In this document: one piece after another, positions 8,792 through 16,908 of the stretch
How the letters are laid out: each line of letters starts with the position of its first letter
Position numbering within the stretch: position 1 is the first letter of the stretch
The notes under the pieces: model-generated
Databases searched by the model: none
Seen by the model: the letters and a program-made list of their open reading frames with translations, nothing else
Told to the model about the DNA's origin: nothing
Made by a program: the position numbers and the translations under genes
NCBI GenBank assembly: GCA_039583345.1
Contig: JAZDSJ010000011.1
Span: 181,182-245,181, forward strand
DNA length: 64,000 nt
Reading direction: 5' to 3'
Source: Tectiglobus diatomicola
GTDB taxonomy: Bacteria > Pseudomonadota > Alphaproteobacteria > Rhizobiales > Hyphomicrobiaceae

Positions 8792-8908
8792 TGTGTAGAT
8801 CTCCTTGCAGTATTTTAGAAACTAGTTCCAGTAGTATACCGTGTTTGCGTAAGATTCTTAATAAACGCAACTACGGAAATTAATATTATTACGGTCATTC
8901 ATGTAAAC

Positions 8909-8923
8909 GCAAAGCTTGTGCCA
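8909..8923 (-). promoter_or_regulatory. Sigma-54 (-24/-12) promoter of nifHDK
   Basis: On the minus strand this reads TGGCACAAGCTTTGC, a perfect match to TGGCAC-N5-TTGC. It drives nifH and the operon to its left. A NifA site is centred about 105 bases upstream. Confidence 0.93.
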
Positions 8924-9019
8924 GTTTTATGTTTAATTATAAAGCATTGATTTGAAGCATAATTTTTAAATAGTGCTTTTTAAAAAGACGTTGTTTTATT
9001 GACAATTCTGTTAATGAAA

Positions 9020-9035
9020 TGTCATAGGAAGTACA
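9020..9035. promoter_or_regulatory. NifA upstream activator site (nifH side)
   Basis: TGTCATAGGAAGTACA fits TGT-N10-ACA and sits about 100 bases upstream of the nifH -24 box, the usual distance for DNA looping (aided by IHF in other bacteria). Confidence 0.75.
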
Positions 9036-9166
9036 CCACTAACTGACAAGCATCGTAAAAACCCCTTGCTAATACCAAACCTTCCAAACATTAAAATTTT
9101 AAGGTGCCACTAAATTAGGCTTCCATGCTGCAGATTATTAAGAGTCAGGTTCGTGTCTCTGAATAC

Positions 9167-9182
9167 TGTCGGATTCCCGACA
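9167..9182. promoter_or_regulatory. NifA upstream activator site (SIR2-like gene side)
   Basis: TGTCGGATTCCCGACA is a nearly perfect palindrome matching TGT-N10-ACA. It is about 65 bases upstream of the rightward sigma-54 promoter at 9245 and could also act on nifH. Confidence 0.82.
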
Positions 9183-9244
9183 ACATAACTAAAACACAAC
9201 CAATGGCCTCCGGAAAACAGCGCCAAACCGAATAGTAAATCACT

Positions 9245-9260
9245 TGGTGCAGAACTTGCT
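9245..9260 (+). promoter_or_regulatory. Sigma-54 promoter facing the SIR2-like pseudogene
   Basis: TGGTGCAGAACTTGCT matches the relaxed -24/-12 consensus, with 10 bases between GG and GC. It is 46 bases from the ATG at 9306, so the divergent gene pair is under common nif control. Confidence 0.78.
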
Positions 9261-9305
9261 TGATAAAATTTCAACACAATCCTTCATTTTATTCTAGGAG
9301 AGCCA

Positions 9306-9975
9306 ATGATGGCGCACCCCGAACTTGACAAAATTCTAAAGGATGTCGCAGCCGGCTCCCTTGTCCCGTATCTTGGTCCCGGCGCTCTCGATGATGTTGT
9401 CGAAAAATCAACTGGTATGCCGGTACCGGCCGACAGCGAAAGCCTGATACTTGCAATGAATGATGGGAAACCAATGGCTCCCAAATTAATGTATGAATTT
9501 TCGCGCGCGGCTATGAATCGGGAGCTTAAAAAAGGTCGATCCTCAGTTTCGCGTTTTTTAACCGAACTTTATTCAAAAAAAGATTGGTCAGTGGGCAGCA
9601 TTCATAAGTGGTTAGAAGCTGTCAAGCCAAGTTATATCATTGATATCAATAGAGATCTTACTATTCAAAAACTTTATACCTGCATCCCTTAAATTCTGAT
9701 ATAGGGCGTAGCTCGAATAGGAGGCTTTGCAAGCGCCAACCTTTGTCAAATCGATGCACAATAAAAAGCATTATCTCTTATATAATTTTCGTGTAACTCG
9801 AGATATTAAGCGTATGATACTTTTATACATTATTTTTGGAGCTTTTCCTCCAAAAGGATACGCCTTAATTACCGAGCTAACGGAGAAAGAAATCAGATTT
9901 CGCTAACGAATAGATATTAAAATTCTGATTATTCAGTTGGACGAATTTCGAGCCATCGCCAATGAATTTTTATAA
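9306..9975 (+). pseudogene. Decayed nif-linked SIR2-like gene
   Basis: An intact start (AGGAG, ATG 9306) leads into 128 residues resembling the N-terminus of the SIR2-like proteins encoded next to nifH in many proteobacteria (HPELDKILKDV, VPYLGPGALDD, IIDINRD). Translation ends at TAA 9690-9692. The same frame then continues as recognisable protein (ILI, stop, GVARIGG), so stops have been acquired. A second piece in another frame, 9721-9972, reads KKHYLLYNFRVTRD, GAFPPKGYALITELTEKE and, after one stop, LDEFRAIANEFL, which matches my recollection of the family's C-terminus. Roughly 90-100 central codons are missing. Family members are about 280 residues and of uncertain function. The N-terminal fragment might still be translated. 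The family name rests on recollection; the decay is visible. Confidence 0.75.
9834..9855. repeat. Small inverted repeat inside the SIR2-like pseudogene
   Basis: TTTTGGAG and CTCCAAAA flank a 6-base loop. It lies within the decayed coding remnant, so it may be accidental. Confidence 0.4.
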
Positions 9976-10053
9976 GTAACACAAGTGACGACCGGAAACG
10001 TAAAGCAATGATTCCTGCCATTTAATCTTAAATTATTAGTTAGGAGATTAGAA

Positions 10054-10443
10054 ATGAACGTATTGGTCTGGATAAATGAAAAAATGGCTTTAGGTCACGA
10101 AAATATTGATCAAGCACACAAAGAGATAATTGACCTTATCAATGTCGTGGCGAAAGCCAATAGTAAGACATTTTCCAACGCCTTTACAGATCTTGTCTGT
10201 TATACTCGGGAACATTTTGAATTTGAACAAAAACTTATGGAGTTACACCAAGATCCAGCACGGCGAGAACATAAATATCAACACACAAAACTTCTAGGCG
10301 AATTATCCGCACTAGAAAAACAAGTTAAACGCGGTCAATTCAAACTTGCACGCTCATTCGTGACTGTACGACTGCCAGAATGGCTTGATGCCCACACTTC
10401 CTCCATGGACAGCATGCTGGTAGCGCATCTAAATCAGCGATAG
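10054..10443 (+). CDS. Bacteriohemerythrin
   Basis: A 129-residue single-domain hemerythrin. All seven di-iron ligands are present: H22, H54, E58, H73, H77, H114 and D119, in the motif order H, HxxxE, HxxxH, HxxxxD. Bacteriohemerythrins bind O2 reversibly at a non-haem di-iron site in the cytoplasm; some store O2, others deliver it to oxidases or detoxify it. Its place between nifH and nifQ suggests oxygen buffering near nitrogenase, which is inference. ATG 10054 has a GGAG ribosome site seven bases upstream. I see no separate sigma-54 promoter, so it may depend on read-through from the promoter at 9245 or on an unseen one. Confidence 0.95.
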   Translation: MNVLVWINEKMALGHENIDQAHKEIIDLINVVAKANSKTFSNAFTDLVCYTREHFEFEQKLMELHQDPARREHKYQHTKLLGELSALEKQVKRGQFKLARSFVTVRLPEWLDAHTSSMDSMLVAHLNQR

Positions 10444-10604
10444 ATAATATTCTGAATTTTATTCCTAGAAATTATGTTGTGACAACGTTACGCACGCCAA
10501 AAACCGGAAGAATAGGACACAATTTCTCTTATGAAGGCTGATTAACACTGCTTTTAATACAGTTACTTTATGCTAAGAACAAATTAGCTCACAAATGTTA
10601 TTTT

Positions 10605-11243
10605 TTAATCACTATCTGGAGCAAAACAAAGTGGACGCTCAAGACACATCTCACACGACGGAGCACGACAAATATAAAGGCCCTCACCTTCACAAAGTTT
10701 TTTGTAAAGAAATTTTTTCCAACGCATGTTTTTAGAATTTAAAATTGCAAGGCGAGGAAAATTTAAATGTATTAGCTCAGATAGTTGCAGCCTCGACATT
10801 AATCCCAAATCTGACCAAAGATGATCACGCCCCATGCAGGCGGCACATATAAGTTCGGCAATCCATCGTTCTGATCGAGACCGTCCGGCACGGTTTGCGA
10901 GGAGTAGCTGACGAAGATCAATGATCTCATCGCCATTTCTCTCAGGTAAAAGGTATTTTGAATTCAAAAAAATGGTTCGGGAAGCAGAATTAAAATGAAA
11001 ATCAAGCATTTCACGAAACATTCTGGGCGCTAACCCCATCCATCTTGGCAGTGCACCCTGACCGGCAATCCAAGAGGCACACATCCCAGCAATGTAGTAG
11101 TCATTAACTTTACCACGTCTTACTTTTAAGAGTAATTTATAGATAGCTGTCTTTCTAGCAGAAAGACTAGTTAAACTTTGCCCCCTCTCAACTGAAATAC
11201 CTGCGGCATTGGTGCTTATCACTACTATTTTTCTCACCCACAC
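10605..11243 (-). CDS. nifQ: NifQ, molybdenum donor for FeMo-co synthesis
   Basis: The C-terminal motif C192-x4-C197-x2-C200-x5-C206 is the NifQ signature that carries the Mo-Fe-S cluster. NifQ passes molybdenum to NifEN. The body matches NifQ in the ALPRWMGLAPRMFREML segment and the RSERWIAELICAACMG segment. The frame begins with GTG at 11243 and is 212 residues, slightly longer than usual, so an internal start is possible; no ribosome site clearly decides. It lies downstream of the ferredoxin at 11642 on the same strand, in the usual nifB-fdxN-fdx-nifQ order. No sigma-54 site was found directly upstream. Confidence 0.92.
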   Translation of the reverse strand: MWVRKIVVISTNAAGISVERGQSLTSLSARKTAIYKLLLKVRRGKVNDYYIAGMCASWIAGQGALPRWMGLAPRMFREMLDFHFNSASRTIFLNSKYLLPERNGDEIIDLRQLLLANRAGRSRSERWIAELICAACMGRDHLWSDLGLMSRLQLSELIHLNFPRLAILNSKNMRWKKFLYKKLCEGEGLYICRAPSCEMCLERPLCFAPDSD

Positions 11244-11641
11244 AACTCTAACATTTTGATATAAAATCTAAAAACAGAAACGCTATACTTTCATGTTCGG
11301 TACGATAAAAAGTAGCAACTTATACGTCCTATTATATATCATATTACAAGAAATCATTTGAGGATATCGTCTGATGCAATGTTATAGTCTAACGCTATCA
11401 AAACTATAATAATAGTTTCTATACAGCATTTACGATAAATTTGTAAAACTAAGACCAGCAGAAAACTATTTAAGAAATATCTGCATTCATCATGGTATCT
11501 GCAAATTCAAACTATATTTATTCCCAAAAAGCGAAACCATTAGGAATCGTAAAATTAATTTCTTATGGTCCCTAATTCTACTACCATTCACTCAAAGTTA
11601 TAGACACTGCGCAAAATTAATTTAGAACCTTTGGGTAGCTT
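11244..11641. other. Gap between nifQ and the [2Fe-2S] ferredoxin gene
   Basis: AT-rich, with no ORF, tRNA, -24/-12 element or clear terminator that I can see. nifQ is either read from the ferredoxin gene or from an unrecognised sigma-70 promoter. Confidence 0.5.
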
Positions 11642-11929
11642 TCATGCTGGCCGAACCTTTATCTCACCACCATTAATCCGAGTTTGGCATGCCAAACGAT
11701 CATCTTGTCCGGCCAAATTTGTGGTCAGAACCTCGGTTTCCAAGGCAGAAGGTTTAGAGAGATTTTCAAGACCATATTCAACACGGGTAATACAAGTTCC
11801 GCAATCACCCTCACGGCACCCGTAGATAATGCCAGACCCGACCTTTTCAGAAATCTCAATAATACGGGTGCCCACAGGAACATTTACGCTAATCGCCACG
11901 TCACTGAACGTTACTTTTGCTTTTTCCAT
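11642..11929 (-). CDS. Plant-type [2Fe-2S] ferredoxin, nif-linked
   Basis: A 95-residue ferredoxin with cluster ligands C38, C43, C46 (YGCREGDCGTC) and C81. The ATG at 11929 has GGAAG seven bases upstream; the GTG one codon earlier is less likely. [2Fe-2S] ferredoxins at this place, between the nifB-fdxN pair and nifQ, are found in several alphaproteobacterial nif clusters (for example Rhodobacter FdIV/FdxC) and are thought to carry electrons for nitrogenase or its assembly. The partner cannot be told from sequence. It differs from the adrenodoxin-type ferredoxin at 58778. Confidence 0.88.
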   Translation of the reverse strand: MEKAKVTFSDVAISVNVPVGTRIIEISEKVGSGIIYGCREGDCGTCITRVEYGLENLSKPSALETEVLTTNLAGQDDRLACQTRINGGEIKVRPA

Positions 11930-12390
11930 CACATTTCTTCCATTTGCTGATTATAAAATTATAACGGTTTAATGACAGTTTTTAATTGCATGCTGAATTC
12001 TTTTATGTCTAATCTTGACATAGGTTATGACTTTCTTGACCTGATATAGGTCAACAGCACAACAATTTATTTGTTAGAACGATTTGCTCCTTACTCTACA
12101 AACAAGATACGACTTGGTTAAGCCTACCTATACCGACCTCAGTTCTCGAAGCAAAAAGTCCATATATCAACGAACCCTTGCGAAAACCCCACTCAACTTC
12201 AGACATATCTATTTAGACTTTAGAATTCTGCAAGTTAAATTACATTTTCATGTTCTTAAGAATGCACAGATGTCAATGGATTATTTTATAATTCAAAGTT
12301 CGAACATGTCGAGACAACAACAGCACTTAAAAAGTCGGTTTAACTCTAAGCTATTATTAAAGACACAAAGCTACTAGCATAAAAGTTAAA
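11930..12390. other. Gap between two nif ferredoxin genes
   Basis: Contains the palindrome described at 12036. A plus-strand frame at 12084-12377 has no family resemblance and is taken as chance. No -24/-12 element was found. A nifZ-like gene, common at this place elsewhere, is absent. Confidence 0.45.
12036..12054. promoter_or_regulatory. Palindrome upstream of the [2Fe-2S] ferredoxin gene, possible operator
   Basis: TTGACCT-GATAT-AGGTCAA is a perfect 7-bp inverted repeat about 110 bases upstream of the gene at 11642. Its spacing does not fit FixK/FNR (TTGAT-N4-ATCAA), and it is not a NifA site. Operator or hairpin; undecided. Confidence 0.4.
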
Positions 12391-12684
12391 TCACCTGGCA
12401 CGCTCTTGGATCTCAATCCTTGCCTTTTCAAAGCATTCCGGTGAAATTCCAGTTAAAGACCCCGGAGGATTAAGCGCCTCGCCTGCAGAATTTAGTATCG
12501 CTCCTTCTATCGGACATATAGAGGAACATTGTGGATCGGCGTAATCACCATCGCACTCAGTGCATTTTCTGGGATCAATTTTAAACCTTGTCGCACCGCC
12601 AGAGTTAGCTTCAATAGCATGACTAGGACAAAGTGGAAGGCACGCCCAACAATTTACACAGGAATCATTGATAGAAAAGGCCAT
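12391..12684 (-). CDS. fdxN: 2[4Fe-4S] ferredoxin downstream of nifB
   Basis: A 97-residue ferredoxin. First cluster: C9, C12, C15, C19; second cluster: C41, C44, C53, C57, with the eight-residue spacer typical of FdxN/FrxA proteins. It starts 12 bases after the nifB stop with an AGAGGTAGAGA ribosome site, so it is co-transcribed with nifB. FdxN next to nifB supplies electrons to the NifB radical-SAM reaction or to NifH in species that have been tested. The C-terminal 30 residues are a charged extension. Paralogous in design to the ferredoxin at 3935. Confidence 0.92.
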   Translation of the reverse strand: MAFSINDSCVNCWACLPLCPSHAIEANSGGATRFKIDPRKCTECDGDYADPQCSSICPIEGAILNSAGEALNPPGSLTGISPECFEKARIEIQERAR

Positions 12685-12696
12685 ATTCTCTACCTC

Positions 12697-14196
12697 TTAT
12701 GCTCTTAGCTCGTTATTGCTTGCGATAATTAGGTGTCCACTCTTAAACATTTCACGATAAACACCAGCCACTGCATCTTCAATCGGATCCATAGCATATT
12801 CTCCATTTGGGATAATGCCGGCTTCTTCAAGACGTCCCCAGGGCGCATAGCCAATCTTCGAACAAATAACCGCTTCGCACCCCTCTAAGGAGCGGATAGT
12901 AGTGGCTAGCACGCCTTCACCGCAATTATCATCACCACTGCAGTATTGATCAACTCTACGATGGCCAATAAAGCGCACACCCGCTGGGGAGGCCTCATAT
13001 ATGAGAAATTCCTTTGCGTGACCAAAATGTTGATTTACAACACCTTGCCCTTTTGTCGCCACAGCCATTAAAACTGGTCGAGCATTACTTGGAAGATCAC
13101 CAAGAGGATTAGCAACCCAGGTCACGGATTCCTGCTCTTTTCTTGCACGATGGGCCTCAATTTGAGCATGAACTTCAGCACGTTTTTCCATCGCTGCATT
13201 ATAGTCGACGTTCATTTCCTCAATCTTATCAAGTGTAAATTCAGCCCCACGATCCTCACCTAAAAGTCCTACTGCATCAGCACGGCACTGGCGACAATGG
13301 CGCATCATATTCATATCGCCGGCGCACTCATCTTGTAGTTCAGAAAGCTCCCGAGCATTCGGACCACGCTGCCCCATGATACCATAAAAGGTTCCATGCT
13401 CTACTTCCGAAATTAGCGGCATAACATTATGCAAAAAAGCACCCTTCGATTTAACAACCTTAGATACTTCAGAAAGATGTTTATCATTAACTCCCGGGAT
13501 CAGAACTGAATTAATTTTTACCAACACCCCCCGCTCAACTAGCATTTCAAGACCTTTCTGCTGCTGTTCGATGAGAATCTGAGCTCCCTTCACACCCCGA
13601 ACACGACGATTTTTCCAAAACACCCATGGGTGAATCTTGGCTCCAATTTCAGGATCAATACAATTTATCGTAATAGTAACGTGATCGATATTATATCTAC
13701 ATAACTCTTCCACCTGCTCAGGAAGAGACAATCCGTTAGTTGAAACGCATAACTTAATATCAGGAGCTTTATTAGTGAGTTGGCGAAAAGTCTCAAATGT
13801 ACGATCAGGGTTCGCTAGAGGGTCACCCGGACCTGCAATTCCAAGAACAGTCATCTGTGGGATTGCAGCGGCGACTGCGATCACTTTTTTCACGGCTTGA
13901 TCGGGTGTAAGAAGCTCGGAAACAACACCTGGGCGACTTTCATTTGCGCAGTCATATTTGCGATTGCAATAGTGACATTGAATGTTACATGCCGGAGCAA
14001 CAGCAACATGCATTCGCGCGTAATAATGATGAGCGTCTTCTGAATAACAGGGGTGATTCTTAACCTTCTCAAAAATGTGCTCGGGCAGATGCGACATTTG
14101 ACTATTTGTTGAACCACACGATTTTTTGGAGCAGCCTTCTTTTATCACGGAGTCGGGGCTGTCAGCTTCAGACTGACCAAGCACTTTCAGTTTCAT
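12697..14196 (-). CDS. nifB: NifB, radical-SAM FeMo-co core (NifB-co) synthase
   Basis: A 499-residue protein from ATG 14196, chosen because CGGAG lies seven bases upstream; a longer start at 14217 has no such site. The SAM-cluster motif CNIQCHYC gives C70, C74 and C77, followed by a second Cys (RKYDC). NifB fuses two [4Fe-4S] units and inserts the central carbide to make NifB-co. From about residue 375 there is a NifX-like cofactor-binding domain (VNQHFGHAKEFLIYE), so this is the long two-domain form common in proteobacteria. A degenerate sigma-54 promoter lies 100 bases upstream. It heads the nifB-fdxN operon. Confidence 0.97.
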   Translation of the reverse strand: MKLKVLGQSEADSPDSVIKEGCSKKSCGSTNSQMSHLPEHIFEKVKNHPCYSEDAHHYYARMHVAVAPACNIQCHYCNRKYDCANESRPGVVSELLTPDQAVKKVIAVAAAIPQMTVLGIAGPGDPLANPDRTFETFRQLTNKAPDIKLCVSTNGLSLPEQVEELCRYNIDHVTITINCIDPEIGAKIHPWVFWKNRRVRGVKGAQILIEQQQKGLEMLVERGVLVKINSVLIPGVNDKHLSEVSKVVKSKGAFLHNVMPLISEVEHGTFYGIMGQRGPNARELSELQDECAGDMNMMRHCRQCRADAVGLLGEDRGAEFTLDKIEEMNVDYNAAMEKRAEVHAQIEAHRARKEQESVTWVANPLGDLPSNARPVLMAVATKGQGVVNQHFGHAKEFLIYEASPAGVRFIGHRRVDQYCSGDDNCGEGVLATTIRSLEGCEAVICSKIGYAPWGRLEEAGIIPNGEYAMDPIEDAVAGVYREMFKSGHLIIASNNELRA

Positions 14197-14297
14197 ATTA
14201 TCACTCCGGTTGTGCATCCATAACGCGGTTAGACCTGGACCTTGAAATTTGTTTTAAGCGCGGATCCTAAAAAAAGCGCAGAATTTTTAAGATATCT

Positions 14298-14312
14298 GCA
14301 AAGAACATGCCG
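14298..14312 (-). promoter_or_regulatory. Probable sigma-54 promoter of nifB
   Basis: On the minus strand this reads CGGCATGTTCTTTGC; GG and GC are 10 bases apart, but the first base is C where T is usual. It lies about 100 bases upstream of the nifB start. Confidence 0.68.
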
Positions 14313-14390
14313 GAGTAAAAATAAGGCATCTCACTCTTTGATGTTAGGAGTTTTATTTAGCCCAAATCAGCATAGGAACCTACCCGTCAA

Positions 14391-14406
14391 AGTTAGAATT
14401 CCGACA
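14391..14406. promoter_or_regulatory. Degenerate NifA site upstream of nifB
   Basis: AGT-N10-ACA; on the minus strand it reads TGTCGG-N7-ACT, with one mismatch to TGT-N10-ACA. It has the same TGTCGG half-site as the sites at 2502 and 9167, and is about 80 bases upstream of the -24 box. Confidence 0.5.
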
Positions 14407-15081
14407 AATTGAAGGGTTAATAACAACACTAACGAAGTTTATGGCAATAATATACAAAACAACAAAAGATACTATAACAGCGCTGAGCAGAATTCAACTG
14501 CTTGTGTAGGTATTTGTAATAAGTATAAGATAAACAATACATTTTTAAGTTTTTAAATAATAATTATTGCATTTTTCAAATTATAGCAGATATCTAAAGT
14601 AGAGTTTTATGCAAAAGAATTATTAATTACTAATAGTGATTTAGGCGTCTGTTGCCCATAGTTTGGTTTAGAAATAAATCGACCAAACTAAAGTTTGATA
14701 TAAACCCACGGCACTCTATTGTTTTATTAAAAATCTATTTGTTACATATCGAAGTGTTTTGCAATGGTTACTATGAACCTATATATCAATAAAACTCTAC
14801 TCATGCCGCTAAGTTAAGAGATTAATGAAATGAGTGAAACTTGTTTATAATGGACCTAGATACTAGATCATAATCAACTGCAATTAGATTGATTAACTAA
14901 TGTAAAGCCAATATTAAAGTATAAATATCGATAATACACCCATATCATTAGGAAATAACATAAGATTAGTTAGAAACATTTTGGATTACTATTATTTCAC
15001 TAGAAATGGTAAATTTAAAGTTATTAAGACATATATAGGTACCAATAAAACTAATATGTTTAATAATAGCATAGCATAAAA
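14407..15081. other. Non-coding AT-rich DNA between nifB and tRNA-Ala
   Basis: No ORF or structured element recognised. Composition drops sharply compared with the nif genes; this is the right boundary of the nif island. No insertion sequence or direct repeat marks the boundary. Confidence 0.5.
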
Positions 15082-15157
<76 letters not shown>

Positions 15158-16034
15158 TATTCACTAAAAAAGATTACAATAAAAATTAGATATCATCAAG
15201 ATTGCTTGCTGGTCAACAACCATGATATAATAACGTTACATACCATTGCGGAAAAAGTCTTATTAAGTATACTAGATGAAATATAATTTCGTTTAACTAA
15301 AAGCAACATTGTTTTAGTTATTTAATCAAAAAAACAATAATTGTAATAAAAATCAACCTTACTCACCTAACGAAGCTTGTTTAACTCAAAAAAGACTGCC
15401 TGTAGAGCTAATATATACAGTTTTTGATTGACCCAAATCAGCCACATCATTACAAGTTAATAAATGCTATTTAAACGGCACACAGTTTATTTATTATTAG
15501 TAAGCAATTCTACAATAAAGCCTAAAAGGCATACAATCCACTTATTCAAATTTAGGTCTGCAACAGTAGACCCTTGTTTTATACATCATCTCTTAAAACT
15601 AACTTAAATTTGTATCATTGGATAGCTTGTGACCTTACGACAATTACTTATTATTCTAAGGTTTTCTGCAATAAGGTTGCATATCATACTCAATAACGAT
15701 GTAGTAATCAACAACGCCGTTAAGGGTTTTCGTTTGCGCAAAACAGTAAATATGCTTGGTGCATTATATGTTTTTTAATAAACAGCCTAATAACAAACCT
15801 TTGTGATCTAGCAGTATATGAATTTACAATCTAAATCCATATAGTTGTCTATCATAAACTTTAGTAAGGTGTAGATTTATAACATGGAACTACAATACAC
15901 ACGTATTTTACCATATTGTACGTGGCAAGAAATTCGACCTATTAAAGTGTAGTATTATTTATCATATATAGACGAGAACTATAGTATTACCTTAATTATT
16001 TGATTAGCTCGAAACAAGCGCTATATGTGTACAA
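15158..16034. other. Non-coding AT-rich DNA upstream of dapF
   Basis: About 880 bases without a supportable gene, terminator or repeat. It presumably contains the dapF-mtaB-ftsY promoter, but no convincing -35/-10 pair stands out in such AT-rich DNA. Confidence 0.45.
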
Positions 16035-16907
16035 ATGAACTCAGTTAAAGAAATCCCATTATACAAAATGAATGGTCTTGGAAACCAAATAGTTGTGCTA
16101 GATGCACGACACTATATAGGAAGAGTTTCAGCCTTGCACGCGCGCGCAATAGCCGGAAATCCGCGGACTAAATATGACCAACTTATGGTAGTAAATAAGT
16201 CTTGTGAAATTGGAGTCAATGCAGAAATCAAGATTTATAACATTGATGGATCCGAGGCGGAAGCTTGCGGAAACGGCATGCGGTGCGTAGCCAAAATTAT
16301 TGGCGACAGAACTGCACAAATGAAGTTTAGAACAGCTTCTGGCATTTTGAATGTCGACTTTATAGACGATCTAAACATCACTGTTGACATGGGGAAGCCA
16401 AAATTTAAATGGCATGAAATCCCTCTACGCGATGAATTTTTCGACACCCGAAAAATCGAGTTGCAAGCCGGGCCAATAAATGAACCTATCTTACATTCAC
16501 CTTCGGTTTGTAATATGGGTAATCCGCACGCAATATTTTGGGTGGAAGATATTAATAATATAGCCTTAGAAAAATTTGGCTTCATGCTAGAGAACCACCC
16601 TATTTTTCCTCAACGTGCTAATATAACAGTTGCTAAGATCCTAAGATCCAATCATGTGCTCACACGAACTTGGGAACGCGGTGTAGGACTTACAAAAGCT
16701 TGTGGTTCTGCCGCCTGTGCAGTTTTAGCGTGCGGCGTCAGAAAGAAAATATTAGATCGTCAAGCACAAGTATCCGTGCCAGGCGGAGACTTAAGAATTG
16801 CCTGGCATTCGAACAATGATGGCGTACTTATGACTGGGCCTGCTGAGCAGGAATATCAGGGTATCTTCAAGATATTACCCTTTGATAGCTTTAAAATTGA
16901 GGTGTGA
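16035..16907 (+). CDS. dapF: Diaminopimelate epimerase
   Basis: A 290-residue DapF that interconverts LL- and meso-diaminopimelate for lysine and peptidoglycan. Both catalytic cysteines are present: the first in AEACGNGMRC and the second in RGVGLTKACGSAAC. MNGLGNQIVVLD is the conserved N-terminal strand. Length is slightly above the usual 275. It is followed by mtaB and ftsY, the order found throughout Hyphomicrobiales. The ATG at 16035 has no obvious ribosome site. The last codons overlap possible earlier TTG starts of mtaB. Confidence 0.96.
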   Translation: MNSVKEIPLYKMNGLGNQIVVLDARHYIGRVSALHARAIAGNPRTKYDQLMVVNKSCEIGVNAEIKIYNIDGSEAEACGNGMRCVAKIIGDRTAQMKFRTASGILNVDFIDDLNITVDMGKPKFKWHEIPLRDEFFDTRKIELQAGPINEPILHSPSVCNMGNPHAIFWVEDINNIALEKFGFMLENHPIFPQRANITVAKILRSNHVLTRTWERGVGLTKACGSAACAVLACGVRKKILDRQAQVSVPGGDLRIAWHSNNDGVLMTGPAEQEYQGIFKILPFDSFKIEV

Positions 16908-16908
16908 T

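Noticed and set aside
9834..9855. Inverted repeat considered as a terminator for the SIR2-like transcript
   Set aside because: No T-run follows, and it lies inside a stretch still readable as protein (FGAFPPKG), so coding ancestry explains it.
11244..11300. GG-N11-GC sequence upstream of nifQ as a sigma-54 promoter
   Set aside because: The spacing is one base too long, and the -24 element does not fit.
12084..12377. 97-codon plus-strand ORF between nif ferredoxin genes
   Set aside because: No ribosome site, no family resemblance, composition like the surrounding AT-rich spacer.
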